Assembly (NCBI GenBank): GCA_031431125.1
Contig: JANPCX010000040.1
Coordinates: 1 to 64,000 of the forward strand
Reading direction: 5' to 3'
DNA length: 64,000 nucleotides
DNA from: JANPCX01 sp031431125
GTDB taxonomy: Bacteria; Pseudomonadota; Gammaproteobacteria; Burkholderiales; Burkholderiaceae_C
This document shows, piece after piece, positions 1 to 7,891 of the stretch (position 1 is the first letter of the stretch; each line of letters opens with the position of its first letter). Made by a program: the position numbers and the translations under genes. The notes under the pieces were generated by a model, which saw only the letters and a list, made by a program, of their open reading frames with translations, had not been told where the DNA came from and searched no databases.

Positions 1-2
1 AG

Positions 3-83
3 CACGACGGACGATTCGATGTCTTCTTCTGTCACCAGCGCTTTATGCGCCTGGACTTGAACGCCGTCCCCACAAACCCTTAA
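3..83 (+). CDS. Possible C-terminal fragment of an IS transposase/integrase (cut by window start)
   Basis: An open frame enters from the left edge and stops at TAA 81-83. The last 26 codons read HDGRFDVFFCHQRF...DLNAVPTNP, which resembles the beta-rich C-terminus of rve/IS481-type transposases. The sequence just after it (about 84-170, containing TTTACTATGTCC and CACCTGTTACCC) resembles untranslated DNA seen beside such elements, from memory only. The fragment is too short for certainty, and the upstream part lies outside the window. Confidence 0.35.
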   Translation, partial: HDGRFDVFFCHQRFMRLDLNAVPTNP

Positions 84-350
84 CCTCAGGTGTTTACTAT
101 GTCCTCGCACACCTGTTACCCAGGTCTCCGGTCTATACACACCAGCAAAAGAAGTTACTCGCCCGCCGGGCCGAGACCCGGCGCGGTGCCTCAAGCCAAG
201 GCTGCCGTCCACCGAGTGCTCCCGCCATAGGCTTCCCCAGTCCGGCCGTTCAGACTTCAAAGGGCCGGATCTGTAGGTGCGGGCATCGCCAAGACTTTGC
301 TGAACGCAGTCGAGGGGCTTAGAGCCTGTTCAAACACAGTTGTTGCTACG
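84..350. other. Intergenic, probable IS flank; no gene seen
   Basis: About 270 bases between the putative transposase end and the stop of the GH15 gene. It holds only short unconvincing frames. A 43-codon frame from ATG 100 has no ribosome-binding site or recognisable product. The right boundary of any insertion sequence could not be placed, as I found no inverted-repeat partner inside the window. Confidence 0.4.
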
Positions 351-2183
351 TCAGACCGCCTCATCCCACCGCGCCGACAGCCGCACCGCGCCGTTGATGA
401 TGCCCACCATGGAATAGGTCTGCGGGAAGTTACCCCAGAGCTCACCGGTGACGGGGTTCAAGTCCTCAGACAACAAACCCACCGGATTTCGCGCCGCGAG
501 CAAGGCTTCAAAACATTCCCGCGCACGGTCCACCTCGCCAATGCGAGCCAAGGCGTCGACGCGCCAGAAGGAGCAGACATTGAACGAGGTTTCCGGCCTT
601 CCGAAATCATCTTCTGCTTCGTAGCGGCGCATGTGGGGGCCATCCCCCAAGGTGGCTTCCAAAGCCAGCACGGTGCTGCGAAAACGCGGGTCTTGCGGCG
701 GCAGAAAACCCACCTCACCCATCAACAGCACACTGGCATCCAGGGCCTGCCCGCCAAAACTCTCGACAAAACACTGGCGCTTTTCACTCCAGGTTTGTTC
801 AATGATCTTGGCATGGATGGTGGCCGCACGTTGCTGCCAAAAAGCGGCCCGTGCGGGCAAGGCCAGCACCTGGGCAATTTTGGCGAGCCGGTCGCAGGCG
901 GCCCAGCACATCAGCGACGACGAGGTGTGCACCCGCGCGCGGGTGCGCAGCTCCCACATGCCTGCATCGGGTTGGTCGTGCAACAACCAAGCTTTCTCGC
1001 CGACCAACTCCAGCGCCACAAAGTCGCGTGCATCGCCGCGGCGGAACAAGCGGTGGTCATGGAAGGCCTGGGCCGAGCCGAGCACGATGTTGCCGTAGAC
1101 ATCGTTTTGCAAATGTTCATGCGCCTGGTTGCCCACACGCACGGGCCCCATGCCCCGGTAACCCGCAAGATGCGTCACGATGGACTCAGGCAGCGACCGC
1201 TCCAGCGCAATGCCATAAAGCGGCTGCACATGGTCGCCATTGCTGCTGCGAACCACGTCGTAAAGCCAGCGCAGGTAGTCCTCCATGGTGCCCACTTCGG
1301 ACAAGCTGTTGAGGGCGCGCACCACAAAGAAGGCGTCCCGCAACCAGCAAAAGCGGTAGTCCCAGTTGCGGCCACTGTGGGGGGCTTCAGGAATGCTGGT
1401 GGTCATGGCGGCCACGATGGCGCCGGTTTCTTCAAACTGGCAGAGCTTGAGTGTGATGGCCGAACGTATCACCGCGTCTTGCCATTCCAGAGGAAGCGCC
1501 AAACGGCGTGTCCAGTGGCGCCAGTAGAGTGCGGTTTGTTCTTCAAACTCGCGGGCGGTTTCATCCACGCCGCCGGCCAGGGTTTCGTCGGGGCCGAGGA
1601 AAAAATTGGTCGTCGAATTGAGCGTGAACCAGGTGCCATCGATCACATAGGTGGGCGGCGCGTCCGTGGTGAGCCGCAAGGTCATCTCGGGAAACACATA
1701 ACGCAGGTGGTTGCTGCCACGGGTGACTTGCGCTGCGCTCAAACCCCAGTCGGCCCGCGGGTTCACGTTGAAACGAACCCGCGGATGACCGTGCAGCGGC
1801 CGCACGCGGCGCACCAACTGGGCTGGCCGGAACACCCGCTCCCTGTGTGAAAAGCGCGGTGCGAAATCGGTGACTTCGATGGCTTGGCCCGCAGTGCCAA
1901 ACATCCGGGTTTGAAGAATCGCGGTGCCGGGCAAGTAACTTTGTTCGGTGCGTACGCAGCCCTCCAACTGCACCGACATGCAGGCCTCGCGTCCGGCCGG
2001 GGGTTCCGATTGAAGTAAAGAGTGAAACACCGGGTCGCCGTCGAAACGTGGCATGCAACACCAAGAAACGGTTGCTTGCTCGTCTATCAGGGCGCTGATG
2101 CAGCAATTGCCGATCAATGCCAGGTTCAAAGACGTTTTGGCGTCCGAAAGTGCTGCGCTTGCGTGCATCGTTTCTGTACCCAT
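351..2183 (-). CDS. Glycoside hydrolase family 15 protein (glucoamylase/trehalase-like)
   Basis: A 610-residue protein of the GH15 (alpha/alpha)6-barrel type, the usual length for bacterial cytosolic members. An N-terminal beta domain (about 1-220) is followed by the catalytic barrel. The family's substrate-site motif appears as RNWDYRFCWLRDA at 272-284, and a second conserved block, VGNQAHEHLQNDVYGN, lies at 350-365. GH15 enzymes release glucose from alpha-glucans, and some are trehalases. Because it is divergent from otsA-otsB, a role in trehalose turnover is plausible, but the substrate cannot be read from sequence. No signal peptide is seen, so it is probably cytoplasmic. The start is the first ATG; an alternative is at 2168. 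Confidence 0.88.
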   Translation of the reverse strand: MGTETMHASAALSDAKTSLNLALIGNCCISALIDEQATVSWCCMPRFDGDPVFHSLLQSEPPAGREACMSVQLEGCVRTEQSYLPGTAILQTRMFGTAGQAIEVTDFAPRFSHRERVFRPAQLVRRVRPLHGHPRVRFNVNPRADWGLSAAQVTRGSNHLRYVFPEMTLRLTTDAPPTYVIDGTWFTLNSTTNFFLGPDETLAGGVDETAREFEEQTALYWRHWTRRLALPLEWQDAVIRSAITLKLCQFEETGAIVAAMTTSIPEAPHSGRNWDYRFCWLRDAFFVVRALNSLSEVGTMEDYLRWLYDVVRSSNGDHVQPLYGIALERSLPESIVTHLAGYRGMGPVRVGNQAHEHLQNDVYGNIVLGSAQAFHDHRLFRRGDARDFVALELVGEKAWLLHDQPDAGMWELRTRARVHTSSSLMCWAACDRLAKIAQVLALPARAAFWQQRAATIHAKIIEQTWSEKRQCFVESFGGQALDASVLLMGEVGFLPPQDPRFRSTVLALEATLGDGPHMRRYEAEDDFGRPETSFNVCSFWRVDALARIGEVDRARECFEALLAARNPVGLLSEDLNPVTGELWGNFPQTYSMVGIINGAVRLSARWDEAV

Positions 2184-2404
2184 GGTTTCACTTTGTCTCT
2201 CTTCTTGAGCAACTTCGATACGAATAGAGCGCGTTGTGCCGCCAAGATGCGACTCGTCTCACGATCCCTGGATTCATCGTATCGCGCAGATTGCGCAAGC
2301 TCCAACAACAAGCGGTAACCAAACCCCCGCCTTTGGCGGCGCGCCCCATTGACGTTCGTCCACATGGAAGTCGTTGATGGGGCCCAAGAGTGCCGACTGA
2401 CACC
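2184..2404. promoter_or_regulatory. Divergent promoter region, GH15 gene / otsA
   Basis: About 220 bases separate the two divergent starts, so it must carry promoters for both directions. I could not identify convincing -35/-10 boxes or an operator palindrome by eye. This shared region suggests that synthesis and hydrolysis genes are co-ordinated, which is inference from arrangement only. Confidence 0.4.
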
Positions 2405-4660
2405 ATGAAATTCCTGAACCTTCAACTTCGATTTTTGCTGCCCTTGGTGGTCACGCTGGTGGTCGCCGCTTACGTGGCCTTGCCTGTCATGGACCAGTTG
2501 ACCCTGCGCTGGTTCGCCCGTGACTTGAACAGCCGCGGCATGTTGATCGCCAACACCTTGTCCGAGTCCATCATGGAAGCCGTCGTCGATGGCAAAACGG
2601 CCAAACTGCGGCAACGTTTTGACCGCGTGATTCAAGACGAGCGGCTTTTTGCGCTGGCCGTGTGCTCGTCGGACAACAAGCTGCTGCAAGGCAGCACCAG
2701 CTACCCCAAGCTGAGTTGCGATCAGGCGCAAGCCGCCTCCGACACACCAGAAGCCCGTGTCCCTTTGTCTGGCGGCGCGGTGCAAGTGGGCGTGCACCTG
2801 TTGACGGGTGAGAACGACACATCGGCCAAACTCGTCGTGCTGCACGATTTGAGTTTCATTGACAGACGCAGCAAAGACACGCGGCAATACCTGATTGTTT
2901 TTATAGCTGTCCTCGGATTGACGATTGCCCTGATCACCATGGTGGTGGCCCACCTGAGCTGGCGCGGTTGGGTGGTGGGTGTGAAGGGCTTGTTGCGCGG
3001 TGAGGGGCTTTTTCTGCCATGGGTGGCGCAGCCAGAGATTTCACCGCTGGCCGCAGAGCTGCGCACCAGGCTGCGGGATTTGGAGGACGAGTACCGCCGC
3101 GCCTTGGGCCCACAAACCAATTGGGACCCGGACCGACTGCGCGCCCTGTTGCGCTCGCAACTGCGTGGCGACCAAGTCATTGTGGTGTCCAACCGCGAGC
3201 CTTACATCCACGAGATGCAGGGCGACCACATCGTCGTCAAACGCCCAGCCAGTGGGCTCGTGACGGCAGTGGAACCCGTGATGCGCGCTTGTTCCGGCAC
3301 CTGGATCGCCCATGGCAGTGGCAGCGGCGACAGGAAAGTGGTCGACAAAAACGACCGTGTAGGTGTGCCCCCAGGGAAGAATGAATACATGCTGCGCCGC
3401 CTGTGGCTCAGCCCGGAAGAAGAAGCCGGTTACTACTTTGGTTTCGCCAACGAAGGCATGTGGCCACTGTGCCATGTGGCCCATGTGCGGCCGGTGTTTC
3501 GGGAGTCCGACTGGCAGCATTTCCGCGCAGTGAACCAACGTTTTGCCGACGCCGTGGTGGCAGAAGCCCGCAGCGACGACCCCGTGGTGCTGGTGCAGGA
3601 CTACCACTTTGCCCTTCTCCCTGCGATGATCCGCGCCCAACTGCCCAAGGCCACCATCCTGACCTTCTGGCACATTCCTTGGCCCAACCCGGAATCCTTT
3701 GGCATTTGCCCTTGGCGCAAAGAAATTTTGGAAGGCATGCTGGGCAGCACCATCCTCGGGTTTCACACGCGCTTTCACTGCAAAAACTTCATTGAAACCG
3801 TGGACCGCTATTTGGAAGCCCGTATCGAACACGAGCACAGCACCATTTCGTTCAAAGACGACGAAACCCTGGTGGCGAGTTACCCCATCTCCATCGAATG
3901 GCCCACCGAGGAAACACAAACCGCTTGGCCTTCCGTGAGCGAATGCAAAAAGGCTGTTTTTCAGCGATTGCGCTTGGACCCCAGCAGCGTATTGGCCTTG
4001 GGCGTGGACCGCTTCGACTACACCAAAGGCATACTGGAGCGCTTGCATGCGGTGGAGCGGCTGCTGGAGAAACGCCCGGAGTGGATAGGCCGTTTTGTCT
4101 TCGTGCAGGTGGCCGCGCCGACACGCAGTTCACTGGAGGAATACCGGTCCTTCCAAGAACGCATTGAACGCGTCACAGCGCGCATCAATGAACGTTTCGG
4201 CAACCCACGTTACCAGCCTGTTCATTTGCTGGCGCAGCACCATGAACATGAACAGGTCAATGAACTCTTTCGCGCTGCCGATGTGTGCGTGGTGACGAGT
4301 TTGCACGACGGCATGAACCTTGTGTCCAAAGAATATGTGGCCGCGCGTGACGATGAACGTGGTGTTCTTATCTTGAGCCGCTTTGCGGGTGCCGCGATGG
4401 AGTTAAAAGAAGCCTTGATCGTCAACCCTTACCACGTGGAAGAAACCGCAGACGCCCTGCACCGCGCCGCCACTATGCCCTTGGCCGAGCAGCGCGAGCG
4501 CATGAACAGCATGCGCATGACGGTGCGCGAGTTCAACGTGTTCCGCTGGGCCGGCAACATCTTGACCGACGCCGGACGTTCCCGCCTGCGCCAACGCATT
4601 GAAGCCCGCGTGGAGCGCCACCATCAACAGCCGGAGCCCTTGCATCGGAAGTCGGCATGA
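2405..4660 (+). CDS. otsA: Trehalose-6-phosphate synthase with N-terminal membrane/sensor-like module
   Basis: 751 residues, much longer than the roughly 470 of ordinary OtsA. The C-terminal part (from about residue 257) is a GT20 glycosyltransferase that joins glucose from a nucleotide sugar to glucose-6-phosphate. Visible motifs are VVSNREPY at 260-267, the DYHFALLP acceptor-site loop and GVDRFDYTKGI, which carries the Arg/Lys phosphate-binding pair. In front lie TM1 (about 9-27), a 130-residue probable periplasmic region, TM2 (about 162-183) and a linker with a coiled-coil look (212-235), like a receptor module. The enzyme is therefore expected to be inner-membrane anchored. An in-frame GTG at 2390 is an alternative start. 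It overlaps otsB by 4 bases (ATGA), implying translational coupling. Confidence 0.93.
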   Translation: MKFLNLQLRFLLPLVVTLVVAAYVALPVMDQLTLRWFARDLNSRGMLIANTLSESIMEAVVDGKTAKLRQRFDRVIQDERLFALAVCSSDNKLLQGSTSYPKLSCDQAQAASDTPEARVPLSGGAVQVGVHLLTGENDTSAKLVVLHDLSFIDRRSKDTRQYLIVFIAVLGLTIALITMVVAHLSWRGWVVGVKGLLRGEGLFLPWVAQPEISPLAAELRTRLRDLEDEYRRALGPQTNWDPDRLRALLRSQLRGDQVIVVSNREPYIHEMQGDHIVVKRPASGLVTAVEPVMRACSGTWIAHGSGSGDRKVVDKNDRVGVPPGKNEYMLRRLWLSPEEEAGYYFGFANEGMWPLCHVAHVRPVFRESDWQHFRAVNQRFADAVVAEARSDDPVVLVQDYHFALLPAMIRAQLPKATILTFWHIPWPNPESFGICPWRKEILEGMLGSTILGFHTRFHCKNFIETVDRYLEARIEHEHSTISFKDDETLVASYPISIEWPTEETQTAWPSVSECKKAVFQRLRLDPSSVLALGVDRFDYTKGILERLHAVERLLEKRPEWIGRFVFVQVAAPTRSSLEEYRSFQERIERVTARINERFGNPRYQPVHLLAQHHEHEQVNELFRAADVCVVTSLHDGMNLVSKEYVAARDDERGVLILSRFAGAAMELKEALIVNPYHVEETADALHRAATMPLAEQRERMNSMRMTVREFNVFRWAGNILTDAGRSRLRQRIEARVERHHQQPEPLHRKSA

Positions 4661-5433
4661 AGTTATTGTTGAGTGAAGAAGGCCTGGCGGCCTTAGAAGC
4701 CACCTTGAAGCGCCAACCGCTGCTGGCCTTTGACTTTGACGGAACGCTGGCGCCTATCGTGGCAAGATCCCAAGACGCCGCTGTGCCGCCCGCCGTGGCC
4801 TTGCAGCTGCAGCGGTTGCGAGATCGCTTTCCCATCGCCGTGATCTCGGGTCGCAGGGTCGCCGATGTACGCAGTCGCCTGGGTTTTGAACCGCATTTTT
4901 TGGTGGGCAACCATGGCGCAGAAGATCCCTCACTGCCACCGCAAGAAAACTTAGCGCAGGCACTGAACCCGCTGCGTCAACGTTTGCAGCATGCTGCGCA
5001 CGCTTTGCAACAAGCTGGCGTGCTGGTCGAGGACAAGCACTATTCCATCGCCCTGCACTACCGTTTGGCAGTGGATCAAACAGTGGCGCAAGAAGCGATA
5101 CAGAAGGTGCTCACCCCACCTCGGCAAAAACCGTCGCTATTAGAGGACGCACTGCACATTTTTGGTGGCAAAAAGGTGGTGAATGTGATGTCGGCGCGGG
5201 CCCCCAACAAGGCCGATGCCGTGACAAGACTGGCGCAGCAAGCCTCATCTGACGCCCTGGTTTTTGTAGGGGACGATGTCAACGACGAACCCGTGTTCGA
5301 GCGCAGCAAGCCCGGTTGGTTGACGGTCAAGGTGGGTTTGGAAGATGCCCGCTCAAAAGCACAGTTTTATGTGAACACGACCGAGGATGTCGCCAGGCTG
5401 TTGGCGCGCATGTTGGCGTGGGCACGAGACTGA
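4657..5433 (+). CDS. otsB: Trehalose-6-phosphate phosphatase
   Basis: 258 residues, HAD superfamily. Motif I is FDFDGTLAPI (about 24-33) with the nucleophile aspartate, motif II lies in AVISGRR, and the C-terminal motif GDDVNDEPVF supplies the Mg-binding acids. It dephosphorylates trehalose-6-phosphate to trehalose, the second step after OtsA, and acts in the cytoplasm. The ATG overlaps the otsA stop (ATGA), so the two are one transcription unit. The length matches bacterial OtsB. Confidence 0.94.
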   Translation: MKLLLSEEGLAALEATLKRQPLLAFDFDGTLAPIVARSQDAAVPPAVALQLQRLRDRFPIAVISGRRVADVRSRLGFEPHFLVGNHGAEDPSLPPQENLAQALNPLRQRLQHAAHALQQAGVLVEDKHYSIALHYRLAVDQTVAQEAIQKVLTPPRQKPSLLEDALHIFGGKKVVNVMSARAPNKADAVTRLAQQASSDALVFVGDDVNDEPVFERSKPGWLTVKVGLEDARSKAQFYVNTTEDVARLLARMLAWARD

Positions 5434-5483
5434 ATTTCAGCCCGTCGGTCCCCTGCGTGCTTGCGTCATCACACCCTTCGTTT

Positions 5484-5583
5484 CGTCATTCTCGCGCAGG
5501 CGGGAATCCAGTCGGTGGGTGCTAATGAGCCAATCGGTGCCAGTCGTTCCACTGCCTGGATTCCCGCCTGCGCGGGAATGACG
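5484..5583. repeat. REP-like dispersed inverted repeat, copy A
   Basis: Two arms face each other: CGTCATTCTCGCGCAGGCGG... (5484-5511) and CTGGATTCCCGCCTGCGCGG... (5556-5583). Each arm is itself an imperfect hairpin built on ATTCCCGC/GCGGGAAT. It lies between the convergent ends of otsB and the WS/DGAT gene. Related copies occur at 12367-12463, 50829-50928 and 53543-53572. It may act as a bidirectional terminator or mRNA-stabilising hairpin. Confidence 0.85.
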
Positions 5584-5604
5584 GTGGTTGTTGGTATCCG
5601 CATG

Positions 5605-7098
5605 TCAGTCCCCACCCCAAGGCAACATCAACGCCAACACCAACAGCTTTTGGAACTCCGGCTCAAAGCGGTCAATGATCTGCTGCGGATCAGGACAAAG
5701 GGCGCGGTCGGTAATGAGGCCGAACTGAACCCCGCCGGCGTAGGACAAGATGCTCACGCCCACACCAATGTCGCCCGACTGCGGCACCCAGAACAGCGTT
5801 TGTTTGAGGGTGGAGCCGCAAAAGGTCAGCGCCTTGGCAGGGCCCGGCACATTGGTCATCACGGCCGTGGCCTTTTTGGCAAAGAGGCCCAGCAAGGCGT
5901 CTTGCACCGGTTTGATGAAGAGCCCAGCCACCGAGAGCATGGCAAAGGCCAGCACCGGCTGGAAACTGCCTTTGAGTTCTTGCATGCGCGCGCGCACGGC
6001 GTAAAGCCGCTCGATGGGGTTGTCCAAACCGATGGGCAGCACCAGGGGCACCAGGCCGAAACGGTTGCCGAGTTGGTAGGCTTTTTCCAAGGGCCGCAAA
6101 TTCACGGGCACCATGGCGCGTATGGCTTGGCCGGTGGGGTCGTCGCCTTTGTCTTTGAGATAGGCGCCAATGGCGCCTGCTGCGCAAGACAGCAACACAT
6201 CGTTGATGGAACAGCCCAGCCCTTTGCCTATGGCCTTGACCACCTCCAGCGGAATCGGCTCACCCCAAGCCACGGCCTTGAGACCACCGGGTTTGCCTTT
6301 GAGCCGAGTGGCAGAGTCGTCCGGCATCATGGCGAAGGCGGCCAAGTCGCTGATCACCTGCATGCCGGCACGCGCCATGTCGACGGTTTCGCCCAACGGT
6401 TGTGAGGGGTGGGCCAGCATGTCCATGGACTTGGCCACGCCGCCGCCATAAGCACCGATGGCTTTCACCGCCATGTCGGTCATGGGTTTGAGCAAGGCGT
6501 CGTTCCACCAATCACCGCCTTCCTCGCGGGGGGCTTTGGTTTTGCGCGGGGGTGGGTCTTGGCCACCGTCGGTGATGGACAGCATCACCGAAATAAGCGC
6601 AATGCCATCGGCAATGCAGTGGTGCACCCGGGCGATCAGGGCGCTGCCACCATCGAAGTTTTCAATCAAGTGAAACTGCCACAGCGGGTGGTTGCGGTCC
6701 AGTGGGGTGGTGGCCAAGTCACCGACCAGGTCTTGCAAGGCTTGCCGGTCGCTTCGGCCGCTGACCCGCTGTAGCTCGTAGGGCCGCACATGCTGCTCAA
6801 TGTCAAAGTCCTCGGCATCCACCCACATTGCGCCCGAGGCGTCTTCCACCACTTTTTGCCCAAAACGCCGGTATTGAAGCAGCTTGGACTGCACGCGCTC
6901 GCGCAGGTCGGCGAGTTGGATGCCAGGCTCAAGCAACCACACACCAACGATCATCATCAGGTTGACATCGCTGTCCATGCGCAGCCAGGCGGTGTCGACG
7001 CGGGACATGCGGTCGCCCCGTGGCGTCGGGGCGCTTGCGGCAATCCTCGGGGCGGCTGGGTGCTGATTGACAGAGCTGGCGGGCACACGCTTGGGCAT
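5605..7098 (-). CDS. Wax ester synthase / diacylglycerol acyltransferase (WS/DGAT)
   Basis: 497 residues, typical of the bacterial WS/DGAT family. The catalytic HHxxxDG motif is present as HHCIADG at 159-165, and a second family block, NDVLLSCAAGAI, follows in the C-terminal half. These enzymes esterify acyl-CoA with fatty alcohol or diacylglycerol to make wax esters or triacylglycerol, at the inner face of the membrane or on lipid droplets. The chosen ATG has AAGGAG at a suitable distance (about 7109-7114). It is divergent from an acyl-CoA-binding protein gene, which fits an acyl-CoA-based storage pathway. Actual substrates are not predictable. Confidence 0.92.
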   Translation of the reverse strand: MPKRVPASSVNQHPAAPRIAASAPTPRGDRMSRVDTAWLRMDSDVNLMMIVGVWLLEPGIQLADLRERVQSKLLQYRRFGQKVVEDASGAMWVDAEDFDIEQHVRPYELQRVSGRSDRQALQDLVGDLATTPLDRNHPLWQFHLIENFDGGSALIARVHHCIADGIALISVMLSITDGGQDPPPRKTKAPREEGGDWWNDALLKPMTDMAVKAIGAYGGGVAKSMDMLAHPSQPLGETVDMARAGMQVISDLAAFAMMPDDSATRLKGKPGGLKAVAWGEPIPLEVVKAIGKGLGCSINDVLLSCAAGAIGAYLKDKGDDPTGQAIRAMVPVNLRPLEKAYQLGNRFGLVPLVLPIGLDNPIERLYAVRARMQELKGSFQPVLAFAMLSVAGLFIKPVQDALLGLFAKKATAVMTNVPGPAKALTFCGSTLKQTLFWVPQSGDIGVGVSILSYAGGVQFGLITDRALCPDPQQIIDRFEPEFQKLLVLALMLPWGGD

Positions 7099-7199
7099 CA
7101 GGTTAACTCCTTGCTTGAGACAAGCCGACGATGCTTGTTAGCATGCATCCCGTCAATCGCGACTTCTACCTGTTTCATCACAACCCCAGGAGACATGCC

Positions 7200-7454
7200 A
7201 TGGCCGACCTGAAAGCCCAATTTGAGCAAGCCGTTGCCGACTCAAAAAACCTGCCCGAAAAGCCCGACAACGCCACGTTGCTGAAACTTTATGCCCTGTA
7301 CAAACAAGCCAGCAGTGGCGACGTCGACGGCAAACGCCCCGGCTTCACCGACATGGTGGGCCGTGCTAAATGGGATGCCTGGAATGAAATCAAAGGCACG
7401 GACGGCAAGGCGGCCATGAAGGACTATGTGGCGTTGATTGAGTCGTTGAAGTAA
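7200..7454 (+). CDS. Acyl-CoA-binding protein (ACBP family)
   Basis: 84 residues, the usual ACBP length, forming a four-helix bundle that binds long-chain acyl-CoA esters in the cytosol. Conserved blocks are YALYKQASSGD (31-41), the RPGF segment and KWDAWN (57-62). The start is ATG 7200, preceded by AGGAGA at 7188-7193; an upstream in-frame ATG at 7131 lacks such a site. Bacterial ACBPs are patchy in distribution, and this one sits divergent to a WS/DGAT acyltransferase, suggesting it delivers or buffers acyl-CoA for storage-lipid synthesis. Confidence 0.93.
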   Translation: MADLKAQFEQAVADSKNLPEKPDNATLLKLYALYKQASSGDVDGKRPGFTDMVGRAKWDAWNEIKGTDGKAAMKDYVALIESLK

Positions 7455-7484
7455 ACCCACCCATCGGCTTGCCGCGGCACGCGT

Positions 7485-7859
7485 TTATTTCTTGCGTGCA
7501 GCTGTAGTTTTAGCCGCCGCTTTGGGCTCAACTTTCTTGGGCGGCGTCGGCTTGGCCTCCTTCTTGCCGCCCTTCTCCAGCAACTCGTCCAAGTTCTTCT
7601 CAATCTCACCTTGAATCGTCGCACTGAAAGCGCCGAGCAAGAAGCCGAGTTTGGCTTGCAGGTCGAAGTGGTCAGCGGCGACGATCAAGTGGCCCTGCAC
7701 GCCGGAGCGGGTGAACTCCACCGTGTCGCTGGTTTCGCCTTCGATCACGGTGCAGGACATGTCGAACTTTTCTTCAACCGCTTCGGCCCATTGCCAGGCC
7801 ACTTTGCGGGCTTTCGCGAGGCCGAGGCTGTGTTGGCGGTGGATTTGAATGTCGGGCAT
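7485..7859 (-). CDS. Polyhydroxyalkanoic acid system / granule-associated family protein
   Basis: 124 residues starting MPDIQIHRQHSLGLAKARK, the characteristic opening of the PHA granule region protein family (PF09650-type). The first 90 residues form the conserved fold. The tail from about 97 is rich in Lys, Ala and Pro and very basic (ends KTTAARKK), suggesting DNA or surface binding. Its exact role is unknown; family members are found beside PHA genes. It lies 32 bases downstream of the metallopeptidase gene on the same strand. The longer frame to 7895 would add 12 unconserved residues. Confidence 0.82.
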   Translation of the reverse strand: MPDIQIHRQHSLGLAKARKVAWQWAEAVEEKFDMSCTVIEGETSDTVEFTRSGVQGHLIVAADHFDLQAKLGFLLGAFSATIQGEIEKNLDELLEKGGKKEAKPTPPKKVEPKAAAKTTAARKK

Positions 7860-7891
7860 AAAAGTCCTTGTGGAATTGAATGGGCGGTGGA

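Noticed and set aside
320..338. AGAGCCTGTTCAAACACAG considered as an IS terminal repeat
   Set aside because: No matching inverted partner found in the window.
297..1850. 517-codon plus-strand frame
   Set aside because: Exact antisense of the GH15 gene, His/Gln/Arg-rich composition, no motif; the minus-strand protein has clear GH15 motifs.
3041..4048. 335-codon minus-strand frame
   Set aside because: Antisense of the GT20 domain of otsA; no recognisable product.
5461..6405. 314-codon plus-strand frame
   Set aside because: Runs through the REP-like repeat and antisense to the WS/DGAT gene.
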